Source of the DNA: an uncultured Lachnospiraceae bacterium
GTDB lineage: Bacteria > Bacillota > Clostridia > Lachnospirales > Lachnospiraceae
Reading direction: 5' to 3'
Assembly (NCBI GenBank): GCA_910589075.1
Contig: CAJUSK010000012.1
Location: 1 to 64,000 of the forward strand
DNA: 64,000 nucleotides
Position numbers and translations under genes: made by a program. Below are positions 34,736 through 43,586 of this stretch, piece by piece; position 1 is the first letter of the stretch, and every line of letters begins with the position of its first letter. The notes under the pieces are model-generated. The model made no database searches. It worked only from the letters and a program-made list of their open reading frames with translations, and was not told the origin of the DNA.

Positions 34736-35561
34736 AATTTTGAACCTCCTCAATAATATAATTCGGGGTAGATGCCCCCGCAGTAATACCTACTCGAAAA
34801 ACAGATTCAGGGAAGTCTAATTGCAAGTCGTCCAGTGTCTGTATAAAACAGGTATTCTCACATTCCCTCCTGCATATCTCGTACAGCTTGGCTGTATTGG
34901 AGCTGTGAGTTCCGCCTATTACTATCATAGCATCAACTTGAGAAGCAATCAACTTTGCTTCCGCCTGTCTCTCCTCAGTTGCGTTGCAGATTGTATTCGC
35001 AACACTAATATTGTAACCTTTTTTTTGAATAATTTCAACTAATTCTTGAAATTTATTGTAGTTAAATGTCGTCTGGGATACAAGGCATATATCTTTCCCC
35101 GGCGGACAGTCCAGATTTTGCGCTTCTTTTTCCGATTCAATCACAATCGCTGGTGTCTCGGACCAGCCCATAATCCCTTCTACTTCCGGATGTCCCGGAT
35201 TGCCGATGATGATAATCTGCTTTCCCGCCCGGCTCTCCTGCTCCACAATGGTATGAATCCGTTTCACAAAAGGACAGGTGGCATCCACACAGGTAAGTCC
35301 CTGTTTTTCAATTCTGCCGCATACTTCCCTGGGCACGCCATGAGAACGGATAATCACCGTCCCATCTTCCAGCCTGTCCAGATCCGTGTCCTTTATAACA
35401 GAAACGCCTTTTTCCTCCAAATCCCTGACCACCGCTTCATTGTGTATAATCGGTCCATAGGTATAGATATGCCCGCCCTTTTCCACCTGCTGATAAACGG
35501 TTTCCACAGCCCGTTTCACCCCAAAACAGAAACCAGCGCTTTTTGCAAGTATCACTTCCAT
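34716..35561 (-). CDS. ispH: 4-Hydroxy-3-methylbut-2-enyl diphosphate reductase
   Basis: 281 residues. It catalyses the last step of the MEP isoprenoid pathway. The three cluster-binding Cys are in place: Cys12 in SAGFCFGVKRAV, Cys96 in CVDATCPFVKRIH and Cys192 in NTICNATEERQ; the active-site TxxN and IIGGTHSSNT segments are also visible. The ATG at 35561 gives the canonical Cys12 numbering; a GTG one codon earlier is the alternative. It lies 16 bp after cmk and overlaps rpsA. Confidence 0.95.
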   Translation of the reverse strand: MEVILAKSAGFCFGVKRAVETVYQQVEKGGHIYTYGPIIHNEAVVRDLEEKGVSVIKDTDLDRLEDGTVIIRSHGVPREVCGRIEKQGLTCVDATCPFVKRIHTIVEQESRAGKQIIIIGNPGHPEVEGIMGWSETPAIVIESEKEAQNLDCPPGKDICLVSQTTFNYNKFQELVEIIQKKGYNISVANTICNATEERQAEAKLIASQVDAMIVIGGTHSSNTAKLYEICRRECENTCFIQTLDDLQLDFPESVFRVGITAGASTPNYIIEEVQNYVRVNF

Positions 35562-35577
35562 CACAGCATATCCTCTC

Positions 35578-36231
35578 TCAGCACAGCGCGATTACCGCCT
35601 GTGCCGCTTCCTCAATGGTCATATGGGATGTGTCAATCAGCCTCGCATCCTCTGCCTGTATCAGGGGAGAAATCTCCCTTGTCATATCCTGATGATCCCG
35701 CTTTTGTATATCAGCTTCGATCTCGGCAAGGTTACAGTTCTCCCCTTTTGCAGTCAGCTCGTCAAAACGCCGCTTTGCCCGCACCGACACATCTGCCGTC
35801 AGATAGACTTTCACCGCTGCATTCGGCAGCACACAGGTGCCAATGTCCCTGCCATCCATAACCACATTTTCCTTTGCAGCCAATTCCTGCTGCAGCTTCA
35901 CCAGCTTCGTCCGCACCCTGGGATTGGCAGAACTTCCCGACGCCATCCGGCTCACCTCTTCGGTCCGAATCAGCCCGTTTACATTTTCTCCATTTAACAG
36001 TACCACCTGCTCCCCGTTCTCATAACGGATTGTAATATCTGCTTTCTCACATGTCACATCAATTTTTTCCGTTTCGTCCGGACGAATTCCCTGCCGCAGC
36101 AAAAACAATGCCATGGCACGGTACATAGCGCCCGTATCCACATAAATATAGTTCAGTTTTTGTGCAATTTTCTTTGCAATGGTACTCTTTCCCGCCCCTG
36201 CAGGTCCGTCAATCGCAATATTATGACTCAT
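35578..36231 (-). CDS. cmk: Cytidylate kinase
   Basis: 217 residues. The P-loop is IAIDGPAGAGKST at residues 5-17; DTGAMYRAMA binds the nucleoside and VVMDGRDIGTCV carries the family Asp-Arg. It phosphorylates CMP and dCMP. GGAGG lies before the ATG at 36231. The cmk-ispH-rpsA order is conserved in Clostridia. The preceding flavoprotein gene ends 31 bp upstream. Confidence 0.96.
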   Translation of the reverse strand: MSHNIAIDGPAGAGKSTIAKKIAQKLNYIYVDTGAMYRAMALFLLRQGIRPDETEKIDVTCEKADITIRYENGEQVVLLNGENVNGLIRTEEVSRMASGSSANPRVRTKLVKLQQELAAKENVVMDGRDIGTCVLPNAAVKVYLTADVSVRAKRRFDELTAKGENCNLAEIEADIQKRDHQDMTREISPLIQAEDARLIDTSHMTIEEAAQAVIALC

Positions 36232-36262
36232 ATTCTGCCTCCTGTTTCTCAATCTATGCCCT

Positions 36263-37501
36263 TTAAAGGGCCGCGTGTTCTCCCGCCAGATAGCCGGTGG
36301 ACCAGGCTATCTGCAGATTAAATCCGCCTGTCAACCCATCCAGATCCAAAATCTCACCTGCAAAATACAGTCCCGCGCATTTGGTTGATTCCATCGTGGA
36401 GGGATTTACCTCTTTTACATGCAGGCCGCCTCTTGTGATCACAGCCTCCCCATAATCCCTTGTCCCGGTCACATGCATCTGCCAGTTTTTCATCAGGGAC
36501 ACAAAGCCCTTTCTCTCTTCTTTTGTAATTTCATGCACCGGCTTTTCCGGGTCGATACCGGACAGCCTGATCATAATGGGAAGCAGCCTGGCGGGAAACA
36601 GGCCGCCCGTGGCATTTTGGAACTGTTTGTTTTCCCTGCCTGCAAAGTCCCGCAGAATCCTCCGGTCTAACTGGTCCGGTGTCAGTGCCGGTTTCAAATC
36701 CAGCTTCAATATGCACCCGTCTCTCTTTTCCGCTTCCCCATAATAACTGCTGGCACTTAAAATCAAGGGGCCGCTGACACCGTAGTGGGTGAACAACATC
36801 TCCCCAAATCCTTCGTAAATGGTTTTTCCGTTCTTTTCGTTGCGCAGAGAAGCCTTTACATTTTTTAATGCCAGCCCCTGTAATTCCCTGGGTTCAGGTT
36901 CCCGAACCACCAGCGGCACAAGTGAGGGAGCCGTTTCTACAATGGAATGTCCCCATTGCTTTGCCATGACATACCCCTCACCTGTGGATCCGGTGGAAGG
37001 ATAGGAAAGCCCGCCCGCAGCCAGGATGACGGCATCGCCCTCGATCCGCTCTCCCTGCTCCAAAATCACGCCATCCACCCGTCCATCCCGGACCGAAATC
37101 TCCCGCACCTTTGTATGAAGCCGGATTGTCACATGATGTGCCTTTAAATGTCTCTCCAGTGTGCGAATGATGTCTGAAGAATGATCCGAGAGCGGAAAAA
37201 CCCGGTTGCCCCGTTCCGTTTTCAGGGGACATCCGTTTTTCTCAAAAAACTCCATTGTCATAAAGTTAGAAAAACCATAAAAGGCACTGTACAAAAATTT
37301 GCGATTGTGTACAATATTCGCAAACAGTTCTTCCGTATCGCAGGCGTTGGTCAGATTACACCGGCCTTTGCCCGTAATAAACAGTTTTTTGCCTGTCTTT
37401 TCATTTTTTTCCAGAAGCAGTACCTCTGCACCACATTCCGCAGCCCGGCAGGCTGCCATCATACCGGCAGCACCCGCGCCCACTATTATTACCTTCTTCA
37501 T
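36263..37501 (-). CDS. BaiN/YhiN-type flavoprotein (HI0933 family)
   Basis: 412 residues. FAD-binding VIIVGAGAAGMMAACRAAECG at the N-terminus, the family marker TGKKLFITGKGRCNLTNAC near 40-60, and CAGLYFAGEILDLDGLTGGFNLQ near the C-terminus are typical of the HI0933/BaiN family of NAD(P)/FAD oxidoreductases. Some members reduce bile-acid intermediates, but most have no proven substrate, so none is assigned. It is read together with cmk. Confidence 0.9.
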   Translation of the reverse strand: MKKVIIVGAGAAGMMAACRAAECGAEVLLLEKNEKTGKKLFITGKGRCNLTNACDTEELFANIVHNRKFLYSAFYGFSNFMTMEFFEKNGCPLKTERGNRVFPLSDHSSDIIRTLERHLKAHHVTIRLHTKVREISVRDGRVDGVILEQGERIEGDAVILAAGGLSYPSTGSTGEGYVMAKQWGHSIVETAPSLVPLVVREPEPRELQGLALKNVKASLRNEKNGKTIYEGFGEMLFTHYGVSGPLILSASSYYGEAEKRDGCILKLDLKPALTPDQLDRRILRDFAGRENKQFQNATGGLFPARLLPIMIRLSGIDPEKPVHEITKEERKGFVSLMKNWQMHVTGTRDYGEAVITRGGLHVKEVNPSTMESTKCAGLYFAGEILDLDGLTGGFNLQIAWSTGYLAGEHAAL

Positions 37502-37519
37502 CGTTCCACTCTTTCACCG

Positions 37520-38416
37520 TCACAGAGGTTCTTCTCCTATAAAATTGATTTCATCATTCATATAGATCTGATAATTATTCCAGGTGTCTTCCAACATCTC
37601 CAGTTCCTGGCGGACTTCCTCCGGGCGTTTCATACACAGCGCCACCACCAGCGCATTGATCACACTCAGAGGCGCGACGAGAGAATCCACAATGGAAACC
37701 ATATCGCTTCTGGCCAGCAGGTTACAGGAAGAATACAGATTCATGGGAGAATGGACACTGTCCGTAATGGCAATCACTCTGGCGTTTCTGTCGTTTGCAA
37801 ATTCCAGCGCCTTCAGGGTGCGCATGGAATATCTGGGAAAACTGATACCGATCACAACATCTCTTTCATCAATCCTGAGCATCTGCTCGAATATTTCACT
37901 GACGCTGGTTGTCCTCACCAGTCTGACATTCCCCCGGATCATATTCAGATAAAAGCTTAAAAAATCAGCCAGGGGCTCACAGGTTCTGATACCAATGATA
38001 TATACGGTTTCCGCTTCCAGAATAATATCCACCGCTGTTTCAAAAGCAGAGGGGTCCAGATTCTCTATGGTATCCCGGATTTTTTCCATATCGGATGCAA
38101 GAACGGCAGTTAATATTTCGGACTGTGTGCTCTTCCCATATTTCACATGCATTTTCTCAACGGTATTCAGCTTACTTTGCACCCATTCTTCCAGAGCCTT
38201 CTGAAATTCGGGATAACCGTCATATCCCAGCCCGGAAGCAAAACGCACCACAGTGGATTCGCTGATTCCCAGACTTTCTCCCAGCCTGGCAGCCGTCATA
38301 AACACTGCCTCGTCATAATGTTCCAGTATAAAGGACGCAATCCGTTTCCGGTTCCTGCTCATGGAAGCATATTTCCCATTGATCCGGGTGATCACATCTT
38401 CTCTGTTATCCCCCAT
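37520..38416 (-). CDS. MurR/RpiR-family transcriptional regulator
   Basis: 298 residues. The N-terminal RpiR helix-turn-helix (AARLGESLGISESTVVRFASGLGYDGYPEFQ) is followed by a SIS sugar-phosphate-binding domain (YIIGIRTCEPLADFLSFYL; GISFPRYSMRTLKALEFAND). Such proteins sense phosphosugars. The target is not evident: its neighbours are a flavoprotein and a TetR regulator, with no sugar operon adjacent. It starts 2 bp after the TetR stop, suggesting co-transcription. Confidence 0.9.
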   Translation of the reverse strand: MGDNREDVITRINGKYASMSRNRKRIASFILEHYDEAVFMTAARLGESLGISESTVVRFASGLGYDGYPEFQKALEEWVQSKLNTVEKMHVKYGKSTQSEILTAVLASDMEKIRDTIENLDPSAFETAVDIILEAETVYIIGIRTCEPLADFLSFYLNMIRGNVRLVRTTSVSEIFEQMLRIDERDVVIGISFPRYSMRTLKALEFANDRNARVIAITDSVHSPMNLYSSCNLLARSDMVSIVDSLVAPLSVINALVVALCMKRPEEVRQELEMLEDTWNNYQIYMNDEINFIGEEPL

Positions 38417-38418
38417 AT

Positions 38419-38976
38419 CTACCCCATCACTTCCGTAAACGCCCGATAAATGCTGATCAACAGTTCTTCCGCTTCCGGTTCCGACAAATCAAAGTCTCCT
38501 GTCAGAGCCATACAGGCAGAGCCGTGAATAAAAATCCAGATCTTCATAAACAGTTCGCCCGGATTTTTCACACCTTTTCCTTTTGCCCGCGCCACTTCCC
38601 TGCCTACCGTCCCGTTTTCGCCATTCAGCAGTTCATACATACTCTTCCCGGCCCTGTGTTCCGACATAAAAAGCAGGCGGAAGATATGTTTTTCCTCTGA
38701 AGCAAAACGAATATACGCCATTCCCAAATCAATAAACGGAAGATCTGACTTCTTAGGGTAGGCCGCACAGAACGCTTCAAAAAAGGCTGCCGCCCTTATG
38801 TACACCTTTCCGATCAACTGATCCATATTTTCATACAGCCGGAAGATTGGTTGAGTGGAGCATCCTGTTTTTACTGCCAGCTTCCTTGCCGTAACCTGTT
38901 CAAAACCTTCTTCCTGCATCAGCGCAAACGCGCTGTCAAGAATCATACTCTCTGTAACGCTCGCTTTTCTTGACAT
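38419..38976 (-). CDS. TetR/AcrR-family transcriptional regulator
   Basis: 185 residues. The N-terminal TetR helix-turn-helix spans ILDSAFALMQEEGFEQVTARKLAVKTGCSTQPIFRLYENMDQL. The C-terminal ligand-binding part contains IRFASEEKHIFRLLFMSE and IWIFIHGSACMALTGDF, resembling TetR_C_33-like domains. No clear target gene lies nearby; it is read with the RpiR regulator, and both may control distant genes or themselves. Confidence 0.88.
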   Translation of the reverse strand: MSRKASVTESMILDSAFALMQEEGFEQVTARKLAVKTGCSTQPIFRLYENMDQLIGKVYIRAAAFFEAFCAAYPKKSDLPFIDLGMAYIRFASEEKHIFRLLFMSEHRAGKSMYELLNGENGTVGREVARAKGKGVKNPGELFMKIWIFIHGSACMALTGDFDLSEPEAEELLISIYRAFTEVMG

Positions 38977-39062
38977 CGTTCTCTCCTTTCCCTATCTTCC
39001 ACAACTGATAACATATGTTATTTTAGCCTGCCACGTGGGTGCTTGTCAAGATTGATTCTTCT

Positions 39063-40382
39063 CTACCGGAATGTCACATACTGTCCGGGATAAATCAAAT
39101 CCGGCTTCCCGCCCCCATTCTCTGCCGAAAAATCCCGGAACGAATATCCCGGCCCTGCACATTCCTCCTGGTATTTTTCATAAATACTCCACAGAGATTC
39201 TCCGTATTTCACACAATGGACATATGGCTCCTCATGGAATGTCCCCATCATCACTGCCAGCGTGTAATGACATAAATCTTTATTTTCCGCCTCTTTTCTG
39301 ATCCGGGAAGCCATGTACCAGCCCCCTGCTCCCTGCTCCATCAAAGGTATTGCCAGCGTCAGCTCATAGGTGTTTGTTTCGCCTGACCAGACCAGATAAT
39401 CATACCACTCTCCCTGCTTTTTCCTACAGTCCCATTCCACTTGCCGGTCTGCCCCGGAAGGGAGCAGGCTGTCAAAGCCGGCGCCCTGTTCCTCCACAAG
39501 AAAACGCACCTGCTCCTCCTCTGTAAAATCCATCTCCGGCATCTGACTGATCCAGATCCTGCCCCTATCCTCCGCCGGTTCCCCCGCCAGCTTCCAGTAA
39601 CCACTCTCCGCAGACCAGATCCGGTATTGGGCATCGTCCGATACCGGCGCCCCCTGTGCCATAGTCACCTTTGTAATATCTATGGAGGCAACCGCGACCA
39701 TTTCTCCGTCATCGCCGGTTGTAACCAGCACATAATCTAATTGCCACCAGCTGGTGTCGTCCTCCTCCCGTTCGCTTTTGCCGCCGCCCGTAAGAAGCAG
39801 CCGATAGGTTCTGTCCATGGGAGAGATTTCCGGATACCACGATAAGAAGTTTTCCAGTGGCTTTTGAAAATACCCTTCCAGAATCAGCTTTCTCGCCTGC
39901 TCCATACCCGCGTTGAACTCCGGGCAGTCCTCCCCTTCCACCCGATGCCACTGTTCCTTCGCTTCCCGTTCTCTTGCGCCGGGATACGTTGTGGAAAAGA
40001 TTGGAACGCCAAAGGCTCTGGTTCCCCCTTCCGGCACCGAAAAGCGGACATTGTTCAGGCGCATGGTTGATACTTCTTCCTCCCGCAGGCTTCCGTCACT
40101 CTGCTCAACAAAACGGGTTTCCGAAAAAGTATCCATAATATTACAGGTCAGTCCTGTATACTGCTGATTGGCAGGCAATGCTTCCCCACTGTCCACTACT
40201 TCAATGGGCGCAAAGGAGGAAGCAGAAGTCTCCTTTTCTTCATTCATGTCCTCCACTTCTTCCCGGCCTGAGCAAACCTGCTCTCCGCGCCCACTGTTCA
40301 TAACCGCAATGCCGGTTATCAGTACAATTCCCAGAAGCACACCCACTTCCAGGATCTTCTTCCTGTATCTGCCCGTTTTCAT
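39063..40382 (-). CDS. Membrane-anchored protein with C-terminal LysM-like domain
   Basis: About 439 residues. One N-terminal membrane span (VGVLLGIVLITGIAVM, about residues 13-28) leaves the remainder outside the cell. The last 55 residues resemble a LysM peptidoglycan-binding domain: CVKYGESLWSIYEKY followed by PDLIYPGQYVTFR. The 350 residues between are not recognised; they are acidic and rich in Trp. The ATG at 40382 follows GGGGAGA; a longer frame reading through an upstream terminator is rejected. Monocistronic, between a terminator and the TetR gene. Function unknown, probably cell-wall associated. Confidence 0.7.
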   Translation of the reverse strand: MKTGRYRKKILEVGVLLGIVLITGIAVMNSGRGEQVCSGREEVEDMNEEKETSASSFAPIEVVDSGEALPANQQYTGLTCNIMDTFSETRFVEQSDGSLREEEVSTMRLNNVRFSVPEGGTRAFGVPIFSTTYPGAREREAKEQWHRVEGEDCPEFNAGMEQARKLILEGYFQKPLENFLSWYPEISPMDRTYRLLLTGGGKSEREEDDTSWWQLDYVLVTTGDDGEMVAVASIDITKVTMAQGAPVSDDAQYRIWSAESGYWKLAGEPAEDRGRIWISQMPEMDFTEEEQVRFLVEEQGAGFDSLLPSGADRQVEWDCRKKQGEWYDYLVWSGETNTYELTLAIPLMEQGAGGWYMASRIRKEAENKDLCHYTLAVMMGTFHEEPYVHCVKYGESLWSIYEKYQEECAGPGYSFRDFSAENGGGKPDLIYPGQYVTFR

Positions 40383-40473
40383 GTATCTCTCCCCTGTTTT
40401 TCGTTTCAGGATATTCTTCCTCTGTACTGTGCTATGGGAAACCTTAACGAATTTCCCATAGGATAAGCAAAAT

Positions 40474-40499
40474 GCCGGAGAATCTGTTTCTTCTCCGGC
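40474..40499 (-). terminator. Terminator of the decarboxylase operon
   Basis: GCCGGAGAA, an 8-base loop and TTCTCCGGC form a perfect 9-bp stem followed on the minus strand by ATTTTG. It lies 37 bp after the oadA-like stop. Confidence 0.75.
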
Positions 40500-40535
40500 A
40501 TTCATTCAAACCCTTTCCATGATCAGCTTCACCGA

Positions 40536-41966
40536 TTATACAGGATACGCTCCGTTCTTCGTATCAGCCTGTGCAGGATCAACCTTTTCCTGCTGCGCCT
40601 GACGGTATTTGAAGAAGTCGGTGGCAACCTGCGGGAAGAGCGCATAGGACAATACATCTTCATCCTGCTGCTTCCATTCTTTCATCTCGGACTCCAGCTT
40701 ATCCATCTCATTCTCAATCAGGTCTGCCGGGCGGCATGTAATTCTCTTCTCACCCGGAATAACCTTATCAATAATTTCCTGATTCATGGGTTTCACAGTC
40801 TGGCCATATTCACCTCGAAGCACTGCCTTTGTCTCCTTTGTAGCCATCTTGTATCTCTCACCCATCAATACATTAAACACGGCCTGTGTACCCACGATCT
40901 GAGAAGACGGTGTAACAAGGGGCGGCTCACCCAGATCTTTACGAACTGCAGGGATCTCACGAAGCACATCGTAATATTTATCTTCTGCGTTCTGCTCTTT
41001 CAACTGGCTAACCATATTGGAAAGCATTCCGCCCGGTACCTGGTACAGCAGTGTCTTAATATCCACGCCCATAACCTTGGGATTGAGAAGGCCGCTTGCA
41101 AGGCACTCATCTCTGTAAGGTCTGAAGTAATCTGCAATTTCTGCCAGGACGTTCTGGTCATAACCCGTATCATAGGGAGTTCCTTTGAATGTCTCAACCA
41201 TAACTTCTGTTGCCGGCTGAGATGTACCCATTGCAAAAGGAGAAATTGCACAGTCAATCACATCCACGCCTGCTTCCACTGCTTTCAGATATGTCATGGA
41301 AGCCACACCGGATGTATAGTGAGTATGAAGCTGAATCGGCAGCTTCGTTGCGCTCTTCATGGCTGCGATCATCTCGGAAGCCTTATAGGGAACCAACAGG
41401 CCTGCCATATCCTTGATACAGATAGAATCAGCACCCATCTCCTCGATCTTCTTTGCCATGTCCACCCAGTATTCCATTGTATAGGCATCGCCCAGCGTAT
41501 AGGAAAGGGCAATCTGCGCATGTCCTCTGCCTTCCCTTGCCTTGATCTTATTGGTGGCATTTACTGCTTCCTGCAGATTGCGCAGGTCGTTCAGGCAGTC
41601 AAAAATACGGATAATATCAATGCCGTTGGCAATGGATTTTTCCACAAAACTGTCTACCACATCATCCGCATAAGGTCTGTATCCCAGAATATTCTGTCCT
41701 CTGAACAGCATCTGCAGTTTGGTATTCTTAAAACCGTCTCTGATTTTTCTCAGACGCTCCCAGGGATCTTCTTTCAGAAAACGAAGAGAAGCGTCAAACG
41801 TAGCGCCACCCCAGCACTCTACTGCATGGTAGCCTACTTTGTCCATTTTATCAATGATGGGAAGCATCATGTCGGTAGGCATTCTCGTTGCAATCAGTGA
41901 CTGATGTGCATCACGCAAAACCGTTTCCATGATCCCAATAGGTTTCTTTCCTTCCATAATTTCCAT
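40536..41966 (-). CDS. oadA: Oxaloacetate decarboxylase alpha / pyruvate carboxyltransferase subunit
   Basis: 476 residues: a TIM-barrel carboxyltransferase domain (METVLRDAHQSLIATRM; GIDIIRIFDCLNDLRN; the carboxyl-acceptor Lys in SICIKDMAGLL; the metal site LHTHYTSG) and a conserved C-terminal region (PGGMLSNMVSQL). It lacks the fused biotin domain of enterobacterial OadA; the carrier is a separate protein three genes upstream. It transfers CO2 from oxaloacetate to biotin. Ends at a terminator. GGAGG lies very close to the ATG at 41966, so the Met three codons later is an alternative start. Confidence 0.93.
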   Translation of the reverse strand: MEIMEGKKPIGIMETVLRDAHQSLIATRMPTDMMLPIIDKMDKVGYHAVECWGGATFDASLRFLKEDPWERLRKIRDGFKNTKLQMLFRGQNILGYRPYADDVVDSFVEKSIANGIDIIRIFDCLNDLRNLQEAVNATNKIKAREGRGHAQIALSYTLGDAYTMEYWVDMAKKIEEMGADSICIKDMAGLLVPYKASEMIAAMKSATKLPIQLHTHYTSGVASMTYLKAVEAGVDVIDCAISPFAMGTSQPATEVMVETFKGTPYDTGYDQNVLAEIADYFRPYRDECLASGLLNPKVMGVDIKTLLYQVPGGMLSNMVSQLKEQNAEDKYYDVLREIPAVRKDLGEPPLVTPSSQIVGTQAVFNVLMGERYKMATKETKAVLRGEYGQTVKPMNQEIIDKVIPGEKRITCRPADLIENEMDKLESEMKEWKQQDEDVLSYALFPQVATDFFKYRQAQQEKVDPAQADTKNGAYPV

Positions 41967-42001
41967 TTTCCTCCTGTCCTTGACTGTTAAATATAGGAAT
42001 C

Positions 42002-43153
42002 TTAAAATACACCGAATACGGCCATAAATGTTCCGGCTGCCACTGCAGTACCGATAACACCTGCCACGTTAGGTCCCATTGCATGCATCAACAGGAAATT
42101 GGTAGGATCTGCTTCTGCACCAACCTTCTGTGACACTCTGGCCGCCATAGGCACTGCAGACACACCTGCGGAACCAATCAGAGGATTTACCTTGCCGCCT
42201 GTCAGCTTGCACATGAGTTTTCCAAACAGAACACCCGCTGCCGTACCAAATGCAAAAGCTACCAGTCCCAGAATAACGATAAAAATCGTTTCCTTATTCA
42301 GGAATGCTTCCGCACTTGTGGTCGCTCCCACAGAAGTACCCAGCAGGATAACTACGATGTACATCAAAGCGTTGGACGCTGTATCCGTAAGCTGTCTTAC
42401 CACACCGGATTCCCTGAACAGATTACCCAGCATCAACATACCAACCAGAGGCGCTGTTGTAGGAAGAATCATACATACAACGATAGTAACGATAATCGGG
42501 AACAGGATCTTCTCCAGTTTGGATACCGGACGAAGCTGTCCCATTTTAATCTTTCTTTCTTTTTCCGTTGTCATCAGCTTCATAATCGGAGGCTGAATAA
42601 TCGGAACCAGTGACATGTACGAGTACGCAGCCACGGCAATCGGCCCCAACAGCGCTGTCTGTCCCAGCTTACCTGCAAGGAAAATGGAGGTAGGGCCGTC
42701 AGCGCCGCCGATAATAGAAATAGCAGCCGCTGCCTTATCGTTGAAGCCCAGAGCAATCGCGCCGAAATAAGCCGCGAAAATACCGAACTGTGCCGCTGCA
42801 CCCAGCAGGAAACTCTTAGGGTTGGCAATCAATGGACCAAAGTCTGTCATGGCGCCCACACCCATGAAAATCAGGGAAGGCAGGATAGCCCATTCATCCA
42901 GCACATAGAAATAATACAACAAGCCGCCCACACCGTTTGCAGAGTCTGCAGCATGCATCATAATATCCGGATAGATATTAACCAGCAGCATACCGAATGC
43001 TATCGGGGTCAAAAGGAGCGGTTCGAATCCTTTTGCAATAGCAAGATAAAGGAATACACAAGCCACTACAATCATAACGTAATTTCCAACAGTCAAGTTG
43101 AAAAATGCCGTCTGATGTACCAGATTGTCTAATGTTGTTGCTATATAAGACAT
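42002..43153 (-). CDS. oadB: Na+-translocating decarboxylase beta subunit
   Basis: 383 residues with about nine to eleven membrane segments. It carries the family motif IIGGADGPTSIF, with the conserved Asp that takes part in Na+ binding and decarboxylation of carboxybiotin, and GSAGVSAVPMAARVSQ near the C-terminus. It drives Na+ export using the free energy of decarboxylation. It sits between the biotin carrier and oadA genes and would be shared by both carboxyltransferases of the cluster. Confidence 0.95.
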   Translation of the reverse strand: MSYIATTLDNLVHQTAFFNLTVGNYVMIVVACVFLYLAIAKGFEPLLLTPIAFGMLLVNIYPDIMMHAADSANGVGGLLYYFYVLDEWAILPSLIFMGVGAMTDFGPLIANPKSFLLGAAAQFGIFAAYFGAIALGFNDKAAAAISIIGGADGPTSIFLAGKLGQTALLGPIAVAAYSYMSLVPIIQPPIMKLMTTEKERKIKMGQLRPVSKLEKILFPIIVTIVVCMILPTTAPLVGMLMLGNLFRESGVVRQLTDTASNALMYIVVILLGTSVGATTSAEAFLNKETIFIVILGLVAFAFGTAAGVLFGKLMCKLTGGKVNPLIGSAGVSAVPMAARVSQKVGAEADPTNFLLMHAMGPNVAGVIGTAVAAGTFMAVFGVF

Positions 43154-43195
43154 TTTATCGACCTCCTGTTGTCGTTCTCACTTCGACAATACTGA

Positions 43196-43567
43196 TTAGT
43201 TTAATGTTGCGAGTAAAGCGCCTGCCTCTACCGGATCGCCAACTGCCACATCAATACTTGCCACCGTACCGTCCTTGGGAGCAACAACAGGGATTTCCAT
43301 TTTCATAGCTTCCAGAATGACAACAGGATCACCGGCTTTCAACGCCTGTCCCACACTTGCTTCCAGCTTGAATACTTTACCTGCTGCACCGGCTTCTACA
43401 CGGATGCTGCCTGCTGCGCCTGCTGCCTTGGGTGCGGGAGCGGGAGCTGCTTTCGGAGCAGCTTTGGGCGCTGCCTTGGGTGCCGCTGCAGGTGCGCCTG
43501 TGGATGCACCTTCTTCTACTACAACATCATATACGTTTCCATTTACCGTAATGGTATAATTTTTCAT
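43196..43567 (-). CDS. Biotin carboxyl carrier protein of the decarboxylase
   Basis: 123 residues. N-terminal MKNYTITVNGNVYDVVVEE is followed by an Ala/Pro/Lys linker with repeated AAPK units (about residues 24-52), then a biotinyl domain with biotin-accepting Lys89 in EAMKMEI. The flexible linker lets biotin swing between carboxyltransferase and the OadB membrane subunit. Same role as MmdC/GcdC. It starts about 20 bp after the OadG-type gene. Confidence 0.95.
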   Translation of the reverse strand: MKNYTITVNGNVYDVVVEEGASTGAPAAAPKAAPKAAPKAAPAPAPKAAGAAGSIRVEAGAAGKVFKLEASVGQALKAGDPVVILEAMKMEIPVVAPKDGTVASIDVAVGDPVEAGALLATLN

Positions 43568-43586
43568 TTCAATTTCCTCCTGTTCA

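Noticed and set aside
33596..35561. Programmed frameshift joining ispH and rpsA
   Set aside because: No slippery heptamer was seen at the overlap, and rpsA has its own strong ribosome binding site; left as a question in the findings.
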